11,180 nucleotides of DNA from CAYRWM01 sp964428055 (GTDB lineage Bacteria > Bacillota > Clostridia > Christensenellales > Christensenellaceae): assembly GCA_964428055.1 (NCBI GenBank), contig CAYRWM010000048.1, positions 1 to 11,180 of the forward strand, in the 5' to 3' direction. Of the stretch, positions 4,818 through 11,180 are shown piece after piece. Each line of letters starts with the position of its first letter. Position 1 is the first letter of the stretch. The notes beneath the pieces are model-generated. The model did no database searches. It worked only from the letters and a program-made list of their open reading frames with translations, and was not told the DNA's origin. The translations under genes and the position numbers were made by a program.

Positions 4818-7292
4818 ATGGATAACATTTCAAGATTCACCAAAGGTGCACAGACCTCACTGACGAGAGCAGCGGAAGCCGCTCAGCAGATGGGTCACAA
4901 TTATGTAGGCACGGAGCATATGCTGCTGGGGCTGCTCATGGAAGGCGGGACCGCGGCGGAAATACTGTCCCGCAACGTTGACGTTTCAGCTCTTACCGAA
5001 AAGATAACCAGAGTAGGTGGCAGAGGCTCAAGTATGGGTATGCAGTACATGCTGTCATATACACCAAGGAGCAAGAAGGTGCTGGAGCTCGCAGTAGCTC
5101 TTTCAAGACAGCTTGAGCACAAATATGTCGGAACCGAACACATACTGCTCGCGCTCATACAGGAAAGAGAAGGAATGGCCTTCAGACTTCTTTATGAGTC
5201 AGGAGCCGATCTTAACAGGATAGTTGAGGAGATCAAGGCTATCGGCGGCAGCGAGCAGGCACAGGGCGGCAGCGCCGGCGGAGCCACACCGGAACTCGAC
5301 AAGTTCAGCGCGGACCTTACCGAGAAAGCAAAGAACGGCGAACTGGATCCTGTTATCGGAAGGCAGAAGGAGATCGAGAGGATCATACAGATCCTGTCAA
5401 GAAGAACAAAGAACAACCCCGTTCTCATCGGTGAACCCGGCGTCGGCAAATCAGCCATAGCAGAAGGTCTCGCCCAGAGGATCGTGGACGGCAATATTCC
5501 GGAACTGCTGAAGAACAAGAGAGTGGTATCACTGGATCTTGCCGGCATGGTTGCGGGTGCGAAATACAGAGGCGAATTCGAGGAGAGACTAAAAGGCGCG
5601 CTCAACGAGCTTAAGAAGAACAAGAACGTGATACTGTTCATTGATGAAGTTCACACTATTGTGGGAGCAGGCAGCGCAGAAGGATCAATGGATGCGGCAA
5701 ACATACTGAAGCCGCTGCTCGCGAGAGGCGAGATCCAGGTCATAGGCGCAACTACTATAGATGAATACAGAAAGAACATCGAAAAGGATGCCGCGCTCGA
5801 AAGAAGGTTCCAGCCTGTAATGGTCGGCGAACCTACAAAAGAAGAATCCCTGGAGATACTTAAAGGACTGCGTGACAGATACGAGGCGCACCATAAGGTG
5901 CAGATAACGGATGAAGCCCTCAAGGCGGCAGTCGAACTGTCATCCAGGTATATCATGGACAGATTCCTTCCCGACAAGGCTATCGACCTTATAGACGAGG
6001 CTGCGTCAAAGGTCAGGATCTCAATGTTCACAGCCCCTCCGGATATGCGTGAGCTTGAGGACAAACTTTCCGCTATCGCAAAGGAAAAAGAAGAAGCCGT
6101 TGCTCATGAGGAATATGAACAGGCAGGCAAACTCAAACAAGAGGAAGCCGAGATCAAAAAGAAGATGGATGAACTCAAATCCAGCTGGCAGACTGAGATA
6201 TCAGAGAAAAAAGGTGTCGTGACGGAGGAGAACATAGCGGACATCGTATCTGACTGGACAGGAGTGCCGGTACGTAAACTCACCGAAGATGAGAGCGAGA
6301 GACTACTCCATCTTGAAGAAAAACTGCATGAGCGTGTGATAGGACAGGACGAGGCTGTCTCAAGCGTGGCAAGAGCGATAAGAAGGGCAAGAGCGGGTCT
6401 GAAAGACCCCAACAGACCGGTTGGATCGTTTATATTCCTGGGGCCTACGGGCGTAGGTAAGACTGAGCTCACAAAGGCTCTGGCCGAAGCTATGTTCGGG
6501 GACGAGAACGCGATGATACGTCTCGACATGTCAGAGTACATGGAAAAGCATGCCGTATCCAAACTTATCGGTTCGCCTCCCGGATATGTAGGGTATGAAG
6601 AAGGCGGTCAGCTGACGCAGGCGGTCAGAACAAAGCCGTACTCGGTAGTTCTGTTTGACGAGATCGAAAAAGCGCATCCTGATGTGTTCAATACACTTCT
6701 GCAGGTGCTCGAAGACGGCAGGCTCACCGACTCCAAGGGAAGAACGGTTGACTTCAAGAATACGGTCATCATCATGACTTCAAACGTCGGAGCATCCCAG
6801 CTTGCGGCAAACAAGATAGGATTTGATGTCGACAAGAAAGACTTAAAGGGATACGAGGATATGAAGGAGAGCATGATGAACGCTCTTAAAGAAACGTTCA
6901 GACCCGAATTCCTTAACAGGATAGACGATATAATCGTGTTTACAAAACTCACTGAGGACGACACGAAGAAGATCGCAGAGCTCATGCTCGGCAGCGTGGC
7001 AAAGAGGCTTGCCGACCGTGATATAGATATATCCTGGAACGCGGATGTCATAGATCTCATGGCAAAAGAAGGGATCAGCGACACCTACGGAGCGAGACCT
7101 TTAAGACGTATGATCCAGCAGACAGTCGAGGACAAGCTCTCTGAAGAGATACTTGAAGGCAAGATCGCATTCGGAGACAGGGTCGAGATGACTGTCGAGG
7201 ATGGTAAAGTGGTATTTTCAAAGGCTGAAAAAGCAGAGAAAAAAGAGCCTGAAACTGAAGAAAAAGTTGTTGAAAATGCCGCAAATGATTGA
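4818..7292 (+). CDS. clpC: ATP-dependent Clp protease ATPase subunit ClpC
   Basis: A two-ring-domain AAA+ unfoldase that feeds substrates to ClpP; 824 residues, normal for ClpC. Two Clp N-terminal repeats occupy about 5-140, each with a GTEH motif (31-34 and 105-108). Glu33 and Glu107 correspond to the phospho-arginine-binding Glu32 and Glu106 of B. subtilis ClpC. A Gly/Ala/Gln linker follows (143-157). The first ATPase has GEPGVGKS (205-212) and VILFIDE (271-277), with ALERRFQP (326-333). The middle domain with a UVR-like coiled coil is at about 410-465. The second ATPase has GPTGVGKT (542-549), VVLFDE (610-615) and sensor-2 GAR (758-760). The IGF loop (667-669) is the ClpP-docking tripeptide. 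The C-terminus carries a Lys/Glu-rich tail (801-824). A perfect AAGGAGGG ribosome binding site precedes it. It is last in the ctsR operon; no radA follows. Confidence 0.98.
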   Translation: MDNISRFTKGAQTSLTRAAEAAQQMGHNYVGTEHMLLGLLMEGGTAAEILSRNVDVSALTEKITRVGGRGSSMGMQYMLSYTPRSKKVLELAVALSRQLEHKYVGTEHILLALIQEREGMAFRLLYESGADLNRIVEEIKAIGGSEQAQGGSAGGATPELDKFSADLTEKAKNGELDPVIGRQKEIERIIQILSRRTKNNPVLIGEPGVGKSAIAEGLAQRIVDGNIPELLKNKRVVSLDLAGMVAGAKYRGEFEERLKGALNELKKNKNVILFIDEVHTIVGAGSAEGSMDAANILKPLLARGEIQVIGATTIDEYRKNIEKDAALERRFQPVMVGEPTKEESLEILKGLRDRYEAHHKVQITDEALKAAVELSSRYIMDRFLPDKAIDLIDEAASKVRISMFTAPPDMRELEDKLSAIAKEKEEAVAHEEYEQAGKLKQEEAEIKKKMDELKSSWQTEISEKKGVVTEENIADIVSDWTGVPVRKLTEDESERLLHLEEKLHERVIGQDEAVSSVARAIRRARAGLKDPNRPVGSFIFLGPTGVGKTELTKALAEAMFGDENAMIRLDMSEYMEKHAVSKLIGSPPGYVGYEEGGQLTQAVRTKPYSVVLFDEIEKAHPDVFNTLLQVLEDGRLTDSKGRTVDFKNTVIIMTSNVGASQLAANKIGFDVDKKDLKGYEDMKESMMNALKETFRPEFLNRIDDIIVFTKLTEDDTKKIAELMLGSVAKRLADRDIDISWNADVIDLMAKEGISDTYGARPLRRMIQQTVEDKLSEEILEGKIAFGDRVEMTVEDGKVVFSKAEKAEKKEPETEEKVVENAAND

Positions 7293-7303
7293 TATACTTT
7301 AAT

Positions 7304-7325
7304 GTAATACAAAAGCATGTATTAC
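7304..7325. repeat. Short inverted repeat in the clpC trailer
   Basis: GTAATAC (7304-7310) and GTATTAC (7319-7325) are perfect complements around an 8-base spacer. They sit between the clpC stop codon and the clpC terminator. It could be a weak hairpin in the message or a small operator; nothing decides between these. Confidence 0.4.
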
Positions 7326-7331
7326 GGGAAG

Positions 7332-7361
7332 GAAGCACCCCGTTTTAAGGCGGGGTGCTTC
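7332..7361 (+). terminator. Intrinsic terminator of the ctsR-mcsA-clpC operon
   Basis: An 11-pair stem joins GAAGCACCCCG (7332-7342) to CGGGGTGCTTC (7351-7361) over an 8-base loop. The tail TTCTATA is only moderately T-rich, but the stem is GC-rich. It begins 39 bases after the clpC stop. Confidence 0.85.
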
Positions 7362-7364
7362 TTC

Positions 7365-7370
7365 TATAAT
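7365..7370 (+). promoter_or_regulatory. Possible -10 box for the guaB leader
   Basis: A perfect TATAAT directly follows the clpC terminator. The -35 region about 17 bases upstream (GTTTTA/TTTTAA around 7342-7348) is poor and lies inside the terminator loop. If used, transcription would start near 7377 and yield a leader of about 200 bases before guaB. No better promoter was found between clpC and guaB. Confidence 0.35.
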
Positions 7371-7389
7371 CAGAAAAGGGTGGTATTTT

Positions 7390-7518
7390 ATGATAGGCTT
7401 TGGTGCTGTGGACGCAATGAAGGCCGCGATTAAGAACAGTCTGACCGGGATGCCAGTGACCGGCATCGGTTCATACTGCACTGCCCAGAGAAGGATGACG
7501 CTGCTACGCCATCAGTGA
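7390..7518 (+). CDS. Possible 42-residue leader peptide or small protein
   Basis: A 42-codon ORF starts at an ATG preceded by AGGGTGG (7377-7383) with six bases between, an acceptable ribosome binding site. Its product begins MIGFGAVDAMKAAIKN and contains GMPVTGIGSY; I do not recognise it. Its TGA stop (7516-7518) lies in the loop of the terminator before guaB. A ribosome reaching the stop would therefore cover the hairpin. If transcription begins at about 7377, the ribosome binding site would sit at the very 5' end of the RNA, which weakens the case. It may be a chance ORF. Confidence 0.3.
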   Translation: MIGFGAVDAMKAAIKNSLTGMPVTGIGSYCTAQRRMTLLRHQ

Positions 7519-7543
7519 TATGCGATGGTTTGCGGCGTTTTTT
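7498..7543 (+). terminator. Intrinsic terminator immediately upstream of guaB
   Basis: The outer stem ACGCTGC (7498-7504) pairs with GCGGCGT (7532-7538), including one G-U pair. An inner stem CCATC (7509-7513) pairs with GATGG (7524-7528). A run of six Ts (7538-7543) followed by ATTA completes a typical rho-independent terminator. It ends 34 bases before the guaB start and well after the clpC terminator, so it must act on a transcript beginning between the two or reading through the first. Confidence 0.75.
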
Positions 7544-7576
7544 ATTATACATTTTGCATAAAGGAGAAAGGGAGAA

Positions 7577-9034
7577 ATGATAAAAAAGGTTATAACTGAA
7601 GGTCTGACATTTGATGATGTTCTATTAAAGCCGGGTAGATCCTCGGTAGTTCCGAGTCAGGTCGATGTGTCTACTACGCTTACAAAAGGCATAAATCTCA
7701 ATATACCCATAATGAGCGCCGCAATGGATACGGTTACCGAGAGCGGACTCGCCATCGCGATCGCTAGGGAAGGCGGTATAGGCATAATCCACAAGAACAT
7801 GAGCATCGATCTTCAGGCTGAGAATGTCGATAAAGTAAAGAGGAGCGAGCACGGTGTTATAACAGATCCGTTCTATCTTACTCCTGATAAATCAGTTGCT
7901 GATGCGGATGCTCTGATGGGCAAATACAAGATCAGCGGTGTTCCGATAGTAGAAGGGAAAAAACTGGTCGGCATAATCACGAACAGAGACTTAAGATTTA
8001 TAACCGATTACAGTGTGCCGATAAGCACCGTCATGACGAGCGAGAATCTCATAACCGCTCCCATAGGAACTACGCTCGATCAGGCGCAGGAGATACTCTC
8101 AAAGCATAAGATAGAAAAGCTCCCTTTAGTTGATAAAAAAGGAAACCTCAAAGGTCTCATAACGATAAAGGATATTGAAAAGAGCATACAGTATCCGAAT
8201 TCCGCAAAAGATGCAGGCGGAAGGCTGCTCGTTGGGGCTGCTGTCGGAATAGCTCAGAATACACTCGACAGAGTTGCGGCTCTCGTTGATGCAAAGGTCG
8301 ATATTATAGCGATCGATACGGCGCACGGACATTCAGAATTCGTTCTCAGAAAGCTTGCTGAGATCAAGGAAAAGTTCCCGGACGTTCCCGTGATCGCAGG
8401 TAACGTAGCGACGGCGCAGGCGACTAAAGACCTTATCGAGGTCGGCGCTGATGTCGTCAAAGTCGGTATAGGACCCGGTTCGATATGCACAACGCGCGTT
8501 GTATCCGGCATAGGCGTTCCGCAGCTCACAGCCGTTATGGAGTGCGCCGAGGAAGCTGATAAGCACGGCATAAAAGTCATAGCGGACGGCGGCATCAAGT
8601 ACTCCGGCGATATAACTAAGGCTCTGGCCGGTGGCGCAGCAGCTGTCATGATAGGCAGTATGCTCGCAGGCACCAAGGAATCGCCCGGTGAGATCGAGAT
8701 ATACCAGGGCAGAAGCTTCAAGGTTTACAGAGGCATGGGAAGTATGGCTGCAATGAAGGAAGGAAGTTCTGACAGGTATTTCCAGGAGAACGCACCCAAG
8801 CTTGTTCCTGAAGGTGTCGAGGGCAGAGTCCCCTACAGAGGACTTTTAAGCGAGACCATATTCCAGATGGTCGGCGGCATCAAATCCGGTATGGGTTACG
8901 TCGGAGCGGCTGATCTTACCGAACTCAGAGACAAGGGGCAGTTTGTGAAGATCACAAACGCCGGACTTCTTGAGAGTCACCCGCACGATATAAACATAAC
9001 GAAGGAAGCTCCGAACTATTCGGTAAGAGACTAG
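7577..9034 (+). CDS. guaB: Inosine-5'-monophosphate dehydrogenase
   Basis: Oxidises IMP to XMP with NAD+, the committed step of GMP synthesis. The 485-residue product has standard length. The N-terminal barrel entry is LTFDDVLLKPG (10-20). Tandem CBS domains lie at about 95-205 (PDKSVADA to KDIEKS). The second part of the catalytic barrel includes AIDTAHGHS (245-253). The catalytic loop GPGSICTTR (299-307) places Cys304 as the thioimidate nucleophile. The phosphate-binding segments are ADGGIKYSGD (336-345) and GSMLAGT (360-366). YRGMGSMAAM (384-393) and the flap motif EGRVPYRG (415-422) follow. AAAGGAG and GGGAG precede the ATG. A terminator-bearing leader lies upstream; guaA appears further on beyond the convergent peptidase gene. 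Confidence 0.98.
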   Translation: MIKKVITEGLTFDDVLLKPGRSSVVPSQVDVSTTLTKGINLNIPIMSAAMDTVTESGLAIAIAREGGIGIIHKNMSIDLQAENVDKVKRSEHGVITDPFYLTPDKSVADADALMGKYKISGVPIVEGKKLVGIITNRDLRFITDYSVPISTVMTSENLITAPIGTTLDQAQEILSKHKIEKLPLVDKKGNLKGLITIKDIEKSIQYPNSAKDAGGRLLVGAAVGIAQNTLDRVAALVDAKVDIIAIDTAHGHSEFVLRKLAEIKEKFPDVPVIAGNVATAQATKDLIEVGADVVKVGIGPGSICTTRVVSGIGVPQLTAVMECAEEADKHGIKVIADGGIKYSGDITKALAGGAAAVMIGSMLAGTKESPGEIEIYQGRSFKVYRGMGSMAAMKEGSSDRYFQENAPKLVPEGVEGRVPYRGLLSETIFQMVGGIKSGMGYVGAADLTELRDKGQFVKITNAGLLESHPHDINITKEAPNYSVRD

Positions 9035-9044
9035 AAAACAAAAA

Positions 9045-9076
9045 AAAAGATCCTTCCCGTTCGGGAAGGATCTTTT
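9045..9076. terminator. Two-way intrinsic terminator between guaB and the M18 aminopeptidase gene
   Basis: A 14-pair stem, AAAAGATCCTTCCC (9045-9058) with GGGAAGGATCTTTT (9063-9076), closes on a GTTC loop. An A-run precedes it and a T-run follows it, so it works on both strands. It lies between the convergent stop codons at 9034 and 9091. Confidence 0.95.
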
Positions 9077-9090
9077 ATATTGTCCTGAAA

Positions 9091-10506
9091 CTATTTGATG
9101 TTATCCATTTTGTTAAGGAAAGCGGTGTAGGCTCTGACTGTTTCGTATATATCGGCCTTGCTCGCAACCTCGAAGGGCGCATGCATGCACAGTATAGCTA
9201 TGCCGCAGTCTATGACTTCCATTCCGTAGTTGCCCATGATGTACGCTATGGTACCGCCGCCGCCTACGTCCACCTTGCCGAGCTCTGATGTCTGGAACAG
9301 TATTCCCTCGTCATCAAGTACGCGTCTGATGCGCGCCATGAACTCGGGATTAGCGTCATTGGAACCGGACTTTCCTCTTGAGCCCGTGAACTTGTTGAAC
9401 ACAGGACCTTCACCCAGGAAAGCGGCGTTGTTCTTGTCGAACACATCGGAATAGAGCGGATCGTATCCGGCGCTCACATCGGATGAGAGCATCGTTGAAT
9501 TCTGAAGGGCTCTCCTGAGAGCAAGATTCGCGTCGAGTCCCATCAGGGATACTATCTCGGCGAGAGTGTTCTCGAAAAATCTTGAGTGCATTCCCGAAGC
9601 TCCGACGCTGCCGATCTCTTCCTTGTCCACGAGCAGACAGCATGCCGTTCTCTCGGGAGTCTCAATATCGAGTATAGCCATGAGTGAAGTGAAGGCGCAT
9701 ATCCTGTCGTCCTGGCCGTAGCTTATTATCATGCTCCGGTCGAGACCCATATCCCTTGCTTTTCCGGCGGGCACTATCTCAAGCTCGGCAGAAAGGAAAT
9801 CCTCTTCTTCGACATCGTACTTGTTTTTGAGTATATCGAGTATGTTTTTCTTTATGGCAACGCTATCCTTGTCCTTGAGCTTTGCCGGTCGGCTGCTCTC
9901 TAGCGGTCTGCTGCCGACGAGAAGATCCAGCTTTTCGCCTTCGACTATCTCGGTGCCTGTCTTTTTCATCTGTTTCTGAGCCAGGTGTATCAGAAGATCG
10001 CTTATGACGAATACGGGATCGGCGTCATCTTCGCCTATGCTTATATCTATCTTGGTTCCGTCTTTTTTAACGATCACGCCGTGCAGCGACAGCGGGATGG
10101 TAACCCACTGATACTTCTTTATGCCGCCGTAGTAGTGCGTGTCGAAATAAGCAAAGCCGTTCCTCTCGTATAAGGGGTTCTGCTTCACGTCTATCCTCGG
10201 GGAATCGATATGGGCGCCCAGTATGTTCATGCCTTTTTCTATACTGTCTCTTCCTATATGGAAGAGAGCGAGCGTCTTCTCGTTGTATACGGCATATATC
10301 TTGCTGCCGGGTTCGGGCTTTTTGTTTTCCGCGATATACTCTGAAAGAGGCTTAAATCCGGCCTTTTCAGCCATATCCACGGATATCCGGACACATTCTC
10401 TTTCGGTCTTGCCCTTGTCCAGACAGATCTTATACCAGTTTGTGACTTCTTCCATCTTGTGGAGCTGATCCGCATCATATCTGTTCCAAAGATTCCTGTT
10501 TTCCAT
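9091..10506 (-). CDS. M18 family aminopeptidase
   Basis: A cytoplasmic metallo-aminopeptidase of the M18 family (aspartyl aminopeptidase/Ape1/ApeA type) that removes N-terminal residues from peptides using two zinc ions. The 471-residue length fits the family. Metal and catalytic motifs are seen in order: GAHIDSPR (97-104, His99), GQDDR (264-268, bridging Asp), DKEEIGS (294-300, catalytic Glu and metal Glu), SSDVSAG (341-347, Asp343) and CMHAPFEV (440-447, His442). VGGGGTI (414-420) is also typical. AAGGAG lies eight bases before the start. It is convergent to guaB and divergent from guaA, apparently a single-gene unit. Substrate preference (acidic, basic or other residues) cannot be read here. 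Confidence 0.94.
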   Translation of the reverse strand: MENRNLWNRYDADQLHKMEEVTNWYKICLDKGKTERECVRISVDMAEKAGFKPLSEYIAENKKPEPGSKIYAVYNEKTLALFHIGRDSIEKGMNILGAHIDSPRIDVKQNPLYERNGFAYFDTHYYGGIKKYQWVTIPLSLHGVIVKKDGTKIDISIGEDDADPVFVISDLLIHLAQKQMKKTGTEIVEGEKLDLLVGSRPLESSRPAKLKDKDSVAIKKNILDILKNKYDVEEEDFLSAELEIVPAGKARDMGLDRSMIISYGQDDRICAFTSLMAILDIETPERTACCLLVDKEEIGSVGASGMHSRFFENTLAEIVSLMGLDANLALRRALQNSTMLSSDVSAGYDPLYSDVFDKNNAAFLGEGPVFNKFTGSRGKSGSNDANPEFMARIRRVLDDEGILFQTSELGKVDVGGGGTIAYIMGNYGMEVIDCGIAILCMHAPFEVASKADIYETVRAYTAFLNKMDNIK

Positions 10507-10541
10507 AATTGCGCTCCTTCAGCAGAAATTCATCTTAATCA

Positions 10542-10570
10542 ATTATATCAGTTTTGATTTATATAAACAA
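10542..10570 (-). promoter_or_regulatory. Probable promoter of the M18 aminopeptidase gene
   Basis: On the minus strand a perfect TATAAT (10542-10547) is preceded by TGA, giving an extended -10, with TTGTTT (10565-10570) 17 bases upstream. It sits about 36 bases before the start codon. Confidence 0.65.
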
Positions 10571-10621
10571 TTTTTCATCTTTTTTGCACCGAAAAATATG
10601 GAAGTGGAAAACAAAAAAAAG

Positions 10622-10627
10622 TATAAT
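10622..10627 (+). promoter_or_regulatory. Probable guaA -10 box
   Basis: A perfect TATAAT lies 40 bases before the guaA start. The -35 position (TGGAAG at 10599-10604, 17-base spacer) is a poor match, so the promoter may need an activator or an A-tract; an eight-base A-run (10613-10620) lies between the boxes. No terminator or recognisable riboswitch is seen in the short leader. Confidence 0.5.
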
Positions 10628-10651
10628 TATTATGTATTTTTATTTTTTAAT

Positions 10652-10660
10652 AAGGGGGAA
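10652..10660 (+). promoter_or_regulatory. Ribosome binding site deciding the guaA start
   Basis: AAGGGGGAA precedes the ATG at 10668 by about nine bases. An earlier in-frame ATG at 10632 has no such site and lies only five bases after the -10 box. Confidence 0.7.
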
Positions 10661-10667
10661 AACAAGT

Positions 10668-11180
10668 ATGGCATATGACAGAAGACCGGAGAATATGAAA
10701 AGGATTACAACACCCGAGCTCGCAAATGCTTTTATCGATGAGCAGATAGCGGATATGAAGGCTCAGATAGGTGACAAGAAAGTGCTTCTGGCGCTTTCCG
10801 GAGGTGTTGATTCCTCAGTCGTTGCAGCTCTTCTAATAAAAGCCATCGGGCAGAACCTTGTATGCGTACATGTTAATCACGGCCTGCTGAGAAAAGGCGA
10901 ACCCGAACAGGTCATAAAAGTATTCCGTGACGAGATGAACGCAAACCTTATATATGTGGATGCGGTGGACCGTTTTTTGGATAAACTCGCAGGAGTTTCC
11001 GACCCGGAGACAAAGCGTCACATAATCGGTGAGGAGTTCATCGACGTTTTCGCTGATGAAGCCAGAAAACTTGAGGGGATAGAGTTCCTGGCACAGGGTA
11101 CCATATGGCCGGATATACTCGAGAGCGAAGCCGGCATCAAGGCCCATCACAACGCAGGCGGGCTCCCCGAAGATATAGCT
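10668..11180 (+). CDS. guaA: GMP synthetase ATP-pyrophosphatase subunit (partial, runs off the window)
   Basis: Converts XMP to GMP by adenylating XMP and aminating it. The visible 171 residues begin MAYDRRPENMKRITTPEL and go straight into the ATP-pyrophosphatase domain. The P-loop is LSGGVDSSV (43-51). VNHGLLRKGEPEQV, KRHIIGEEF and LAQGTIWPDILES follow, then IKAHHNAGGLPED at the window end. The usual bacterial GuaA has about 200 residues of class I glutamine amidotransferase before this point; here there is none, and the upstream 160 bases are a divergent promoter region. The short GTIWPDILES-to-IKAHHN spacing also resembles archaeal two-subunit enzymes more than the E. coli protein, from memory. 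The dimerisation domain is beyond the window. The ammonia-supplying amidotransferase must lie elsewhere, or the enzyme uses free ammonia (inference). Confidence 0.93.
   Translation, partial: MAYDRRPENMKRITTPELANAFIDEQIADMKAQIGDKKVLLALSGGVDSSVVAALLIKAIGQNLVCVHVNHGLLRKGEPEQVIKVFRDEMNANLIYVDAVDRFLDKLAGVSDPETKRHIIGEEFIDVFADEARKLEGIEFLAQGTIWPDILESEAGIKAHHNAGGLPEDIA

Larger units (their letters stand above)
7371..7576 (+). other. Structured 5' leader of guaB, class unrecognised
   Basis: Together with the clpC trailer this forms a gap of about 284 bases without a confident gene. The leader portion holds a stable hairpin (7444-7470: ACCG and ATGCC pairing with GGCAT and CGGT, two bulged Gs, loop AGTGACC). 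It then has a possible short ORF and an intrinsic terminator (7498-7543) that ends 34 bases before the guaB start. A terminator between the only candidate promoter and guaB suggests premature-termination control of guaB, or a separate short RNA. I compared it by memory with the ZTP, c-di-GMP-I, T-box, purine, THF and ydaO patterns and could not make any fit. Confidence 0.45.

Noticed and set aside
4901..7084. Several long Ser-rich minus-strand ORFs opposite clpC
   Set aside because: Their composition is what reversed clpC codons give, they lack ribosome binding sites, and clpC is unmistakable on the plus strand.
7376..7386. T-box-like AGGGTGGTA
   Set aside because: It resembles the T-box core but lacks the following ACCGCG. 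It sits at the 5' end of the leader rather than next to the terminator, and probably acts, if at all, as a ribosome binding site.
7407..7425. GGACGCAA followed by GGCC, reminiscent of the c-di-GMP-I riboswitch
   Set aside because: The required GCACAGGGCAAACC-type first half is absent upstream, and the downstream pairing pattern does not fit.
7299..7481. Minus-strand 60-codon ORF over the clpC-guaB gap
   Set aside because: It runs through the clpC terminator and has no ribosome binding site or recognisable product, so it looks like a chance ORF.
10632..10667. Earlier in-frame ATG for guaA
   Set aside because: It has no ribosome binding site, is only five bases past the -10 box, and encodes an AT-driven MYFYFLI stretch. 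It would not add an amidotransferase domain in any case.

Overview
The window looks like chromosomal DNA from a low-to-moderate GC Bacillota, most likely a Clostridia member such as Lachnospiraceae or a close relative. This rests on the CtsR/ClpC stress operon with a CtsR heptad operator, strong AAGGAG-type ribosome binding sites, TATAAT promoters, frequent AGA/AGG and ATA codons, and short intergenic gaps. No mobile element, CRISPR array, tRNA or rRNA is visible. The genus assignment is inference.

Layout. (1) Positions 83-1591 (minus): glycerol kinase glpK. It is divergent from an alpha/beta hydrolase of the monoacylglycerol lipase/lysophospholipase type (1692-2630, plus), and the two promoters appear to overlap in the 100 bp between them. 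(2) Positions 2688-3722 (minus): a short class I-type xylose isomerase homologue. It converges on the hydrolase and shares a two-way terminator with it. (3) Positions 3915-7292 (plus): a heat-shock operon of ctsR, an mcsA-like gene and clpC, behind a promoter overlapped by a well-formed CtsR operator. The arginine kinase gene mcsB, usually found between mcsA and clpC, is absent, and the McsA-like protein is reduced. (4) Positions 7293-7576: a gene-poor gap with the clpC terminator, a possible 42-codon leader ORF and a second intrinsic terminator just before guaB. This resembles an attenuator-like leader of no class I recognise. (5) Positions 7577-9034 (plus): guaB (IMP dehydrogenase), sharing a strong two-way terminator with an M18 aminopeptidase (9091-10506, minus). 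(6) Positions 10668-11180 (plus, cut by the window end): the ATP-pyrophosphatase part of GMP synthetase. It starts without the usual N-terminal glutamine amidotransferase domain.

How the genes relate. GuaB (IMP to XMP) and GuaA (XMP to GMP) are consecutive steps of guanine nucleotide synthesis, interrupted here by the peptidase on the other strand. The hydrolase could release glycerol from acylglycerols for GlpK to phosphorylate. CtsR, McsA-like and ClpC form a protein quality-control unit. The points most worth a second look are the missing mcsB with an altered McsA, the GATase-less GuaA, the xylose isomerase in which a metal-ligand Asp appears to be His, and the guaB leader. All gene functions are assigned by reading motifs; no database search was run.
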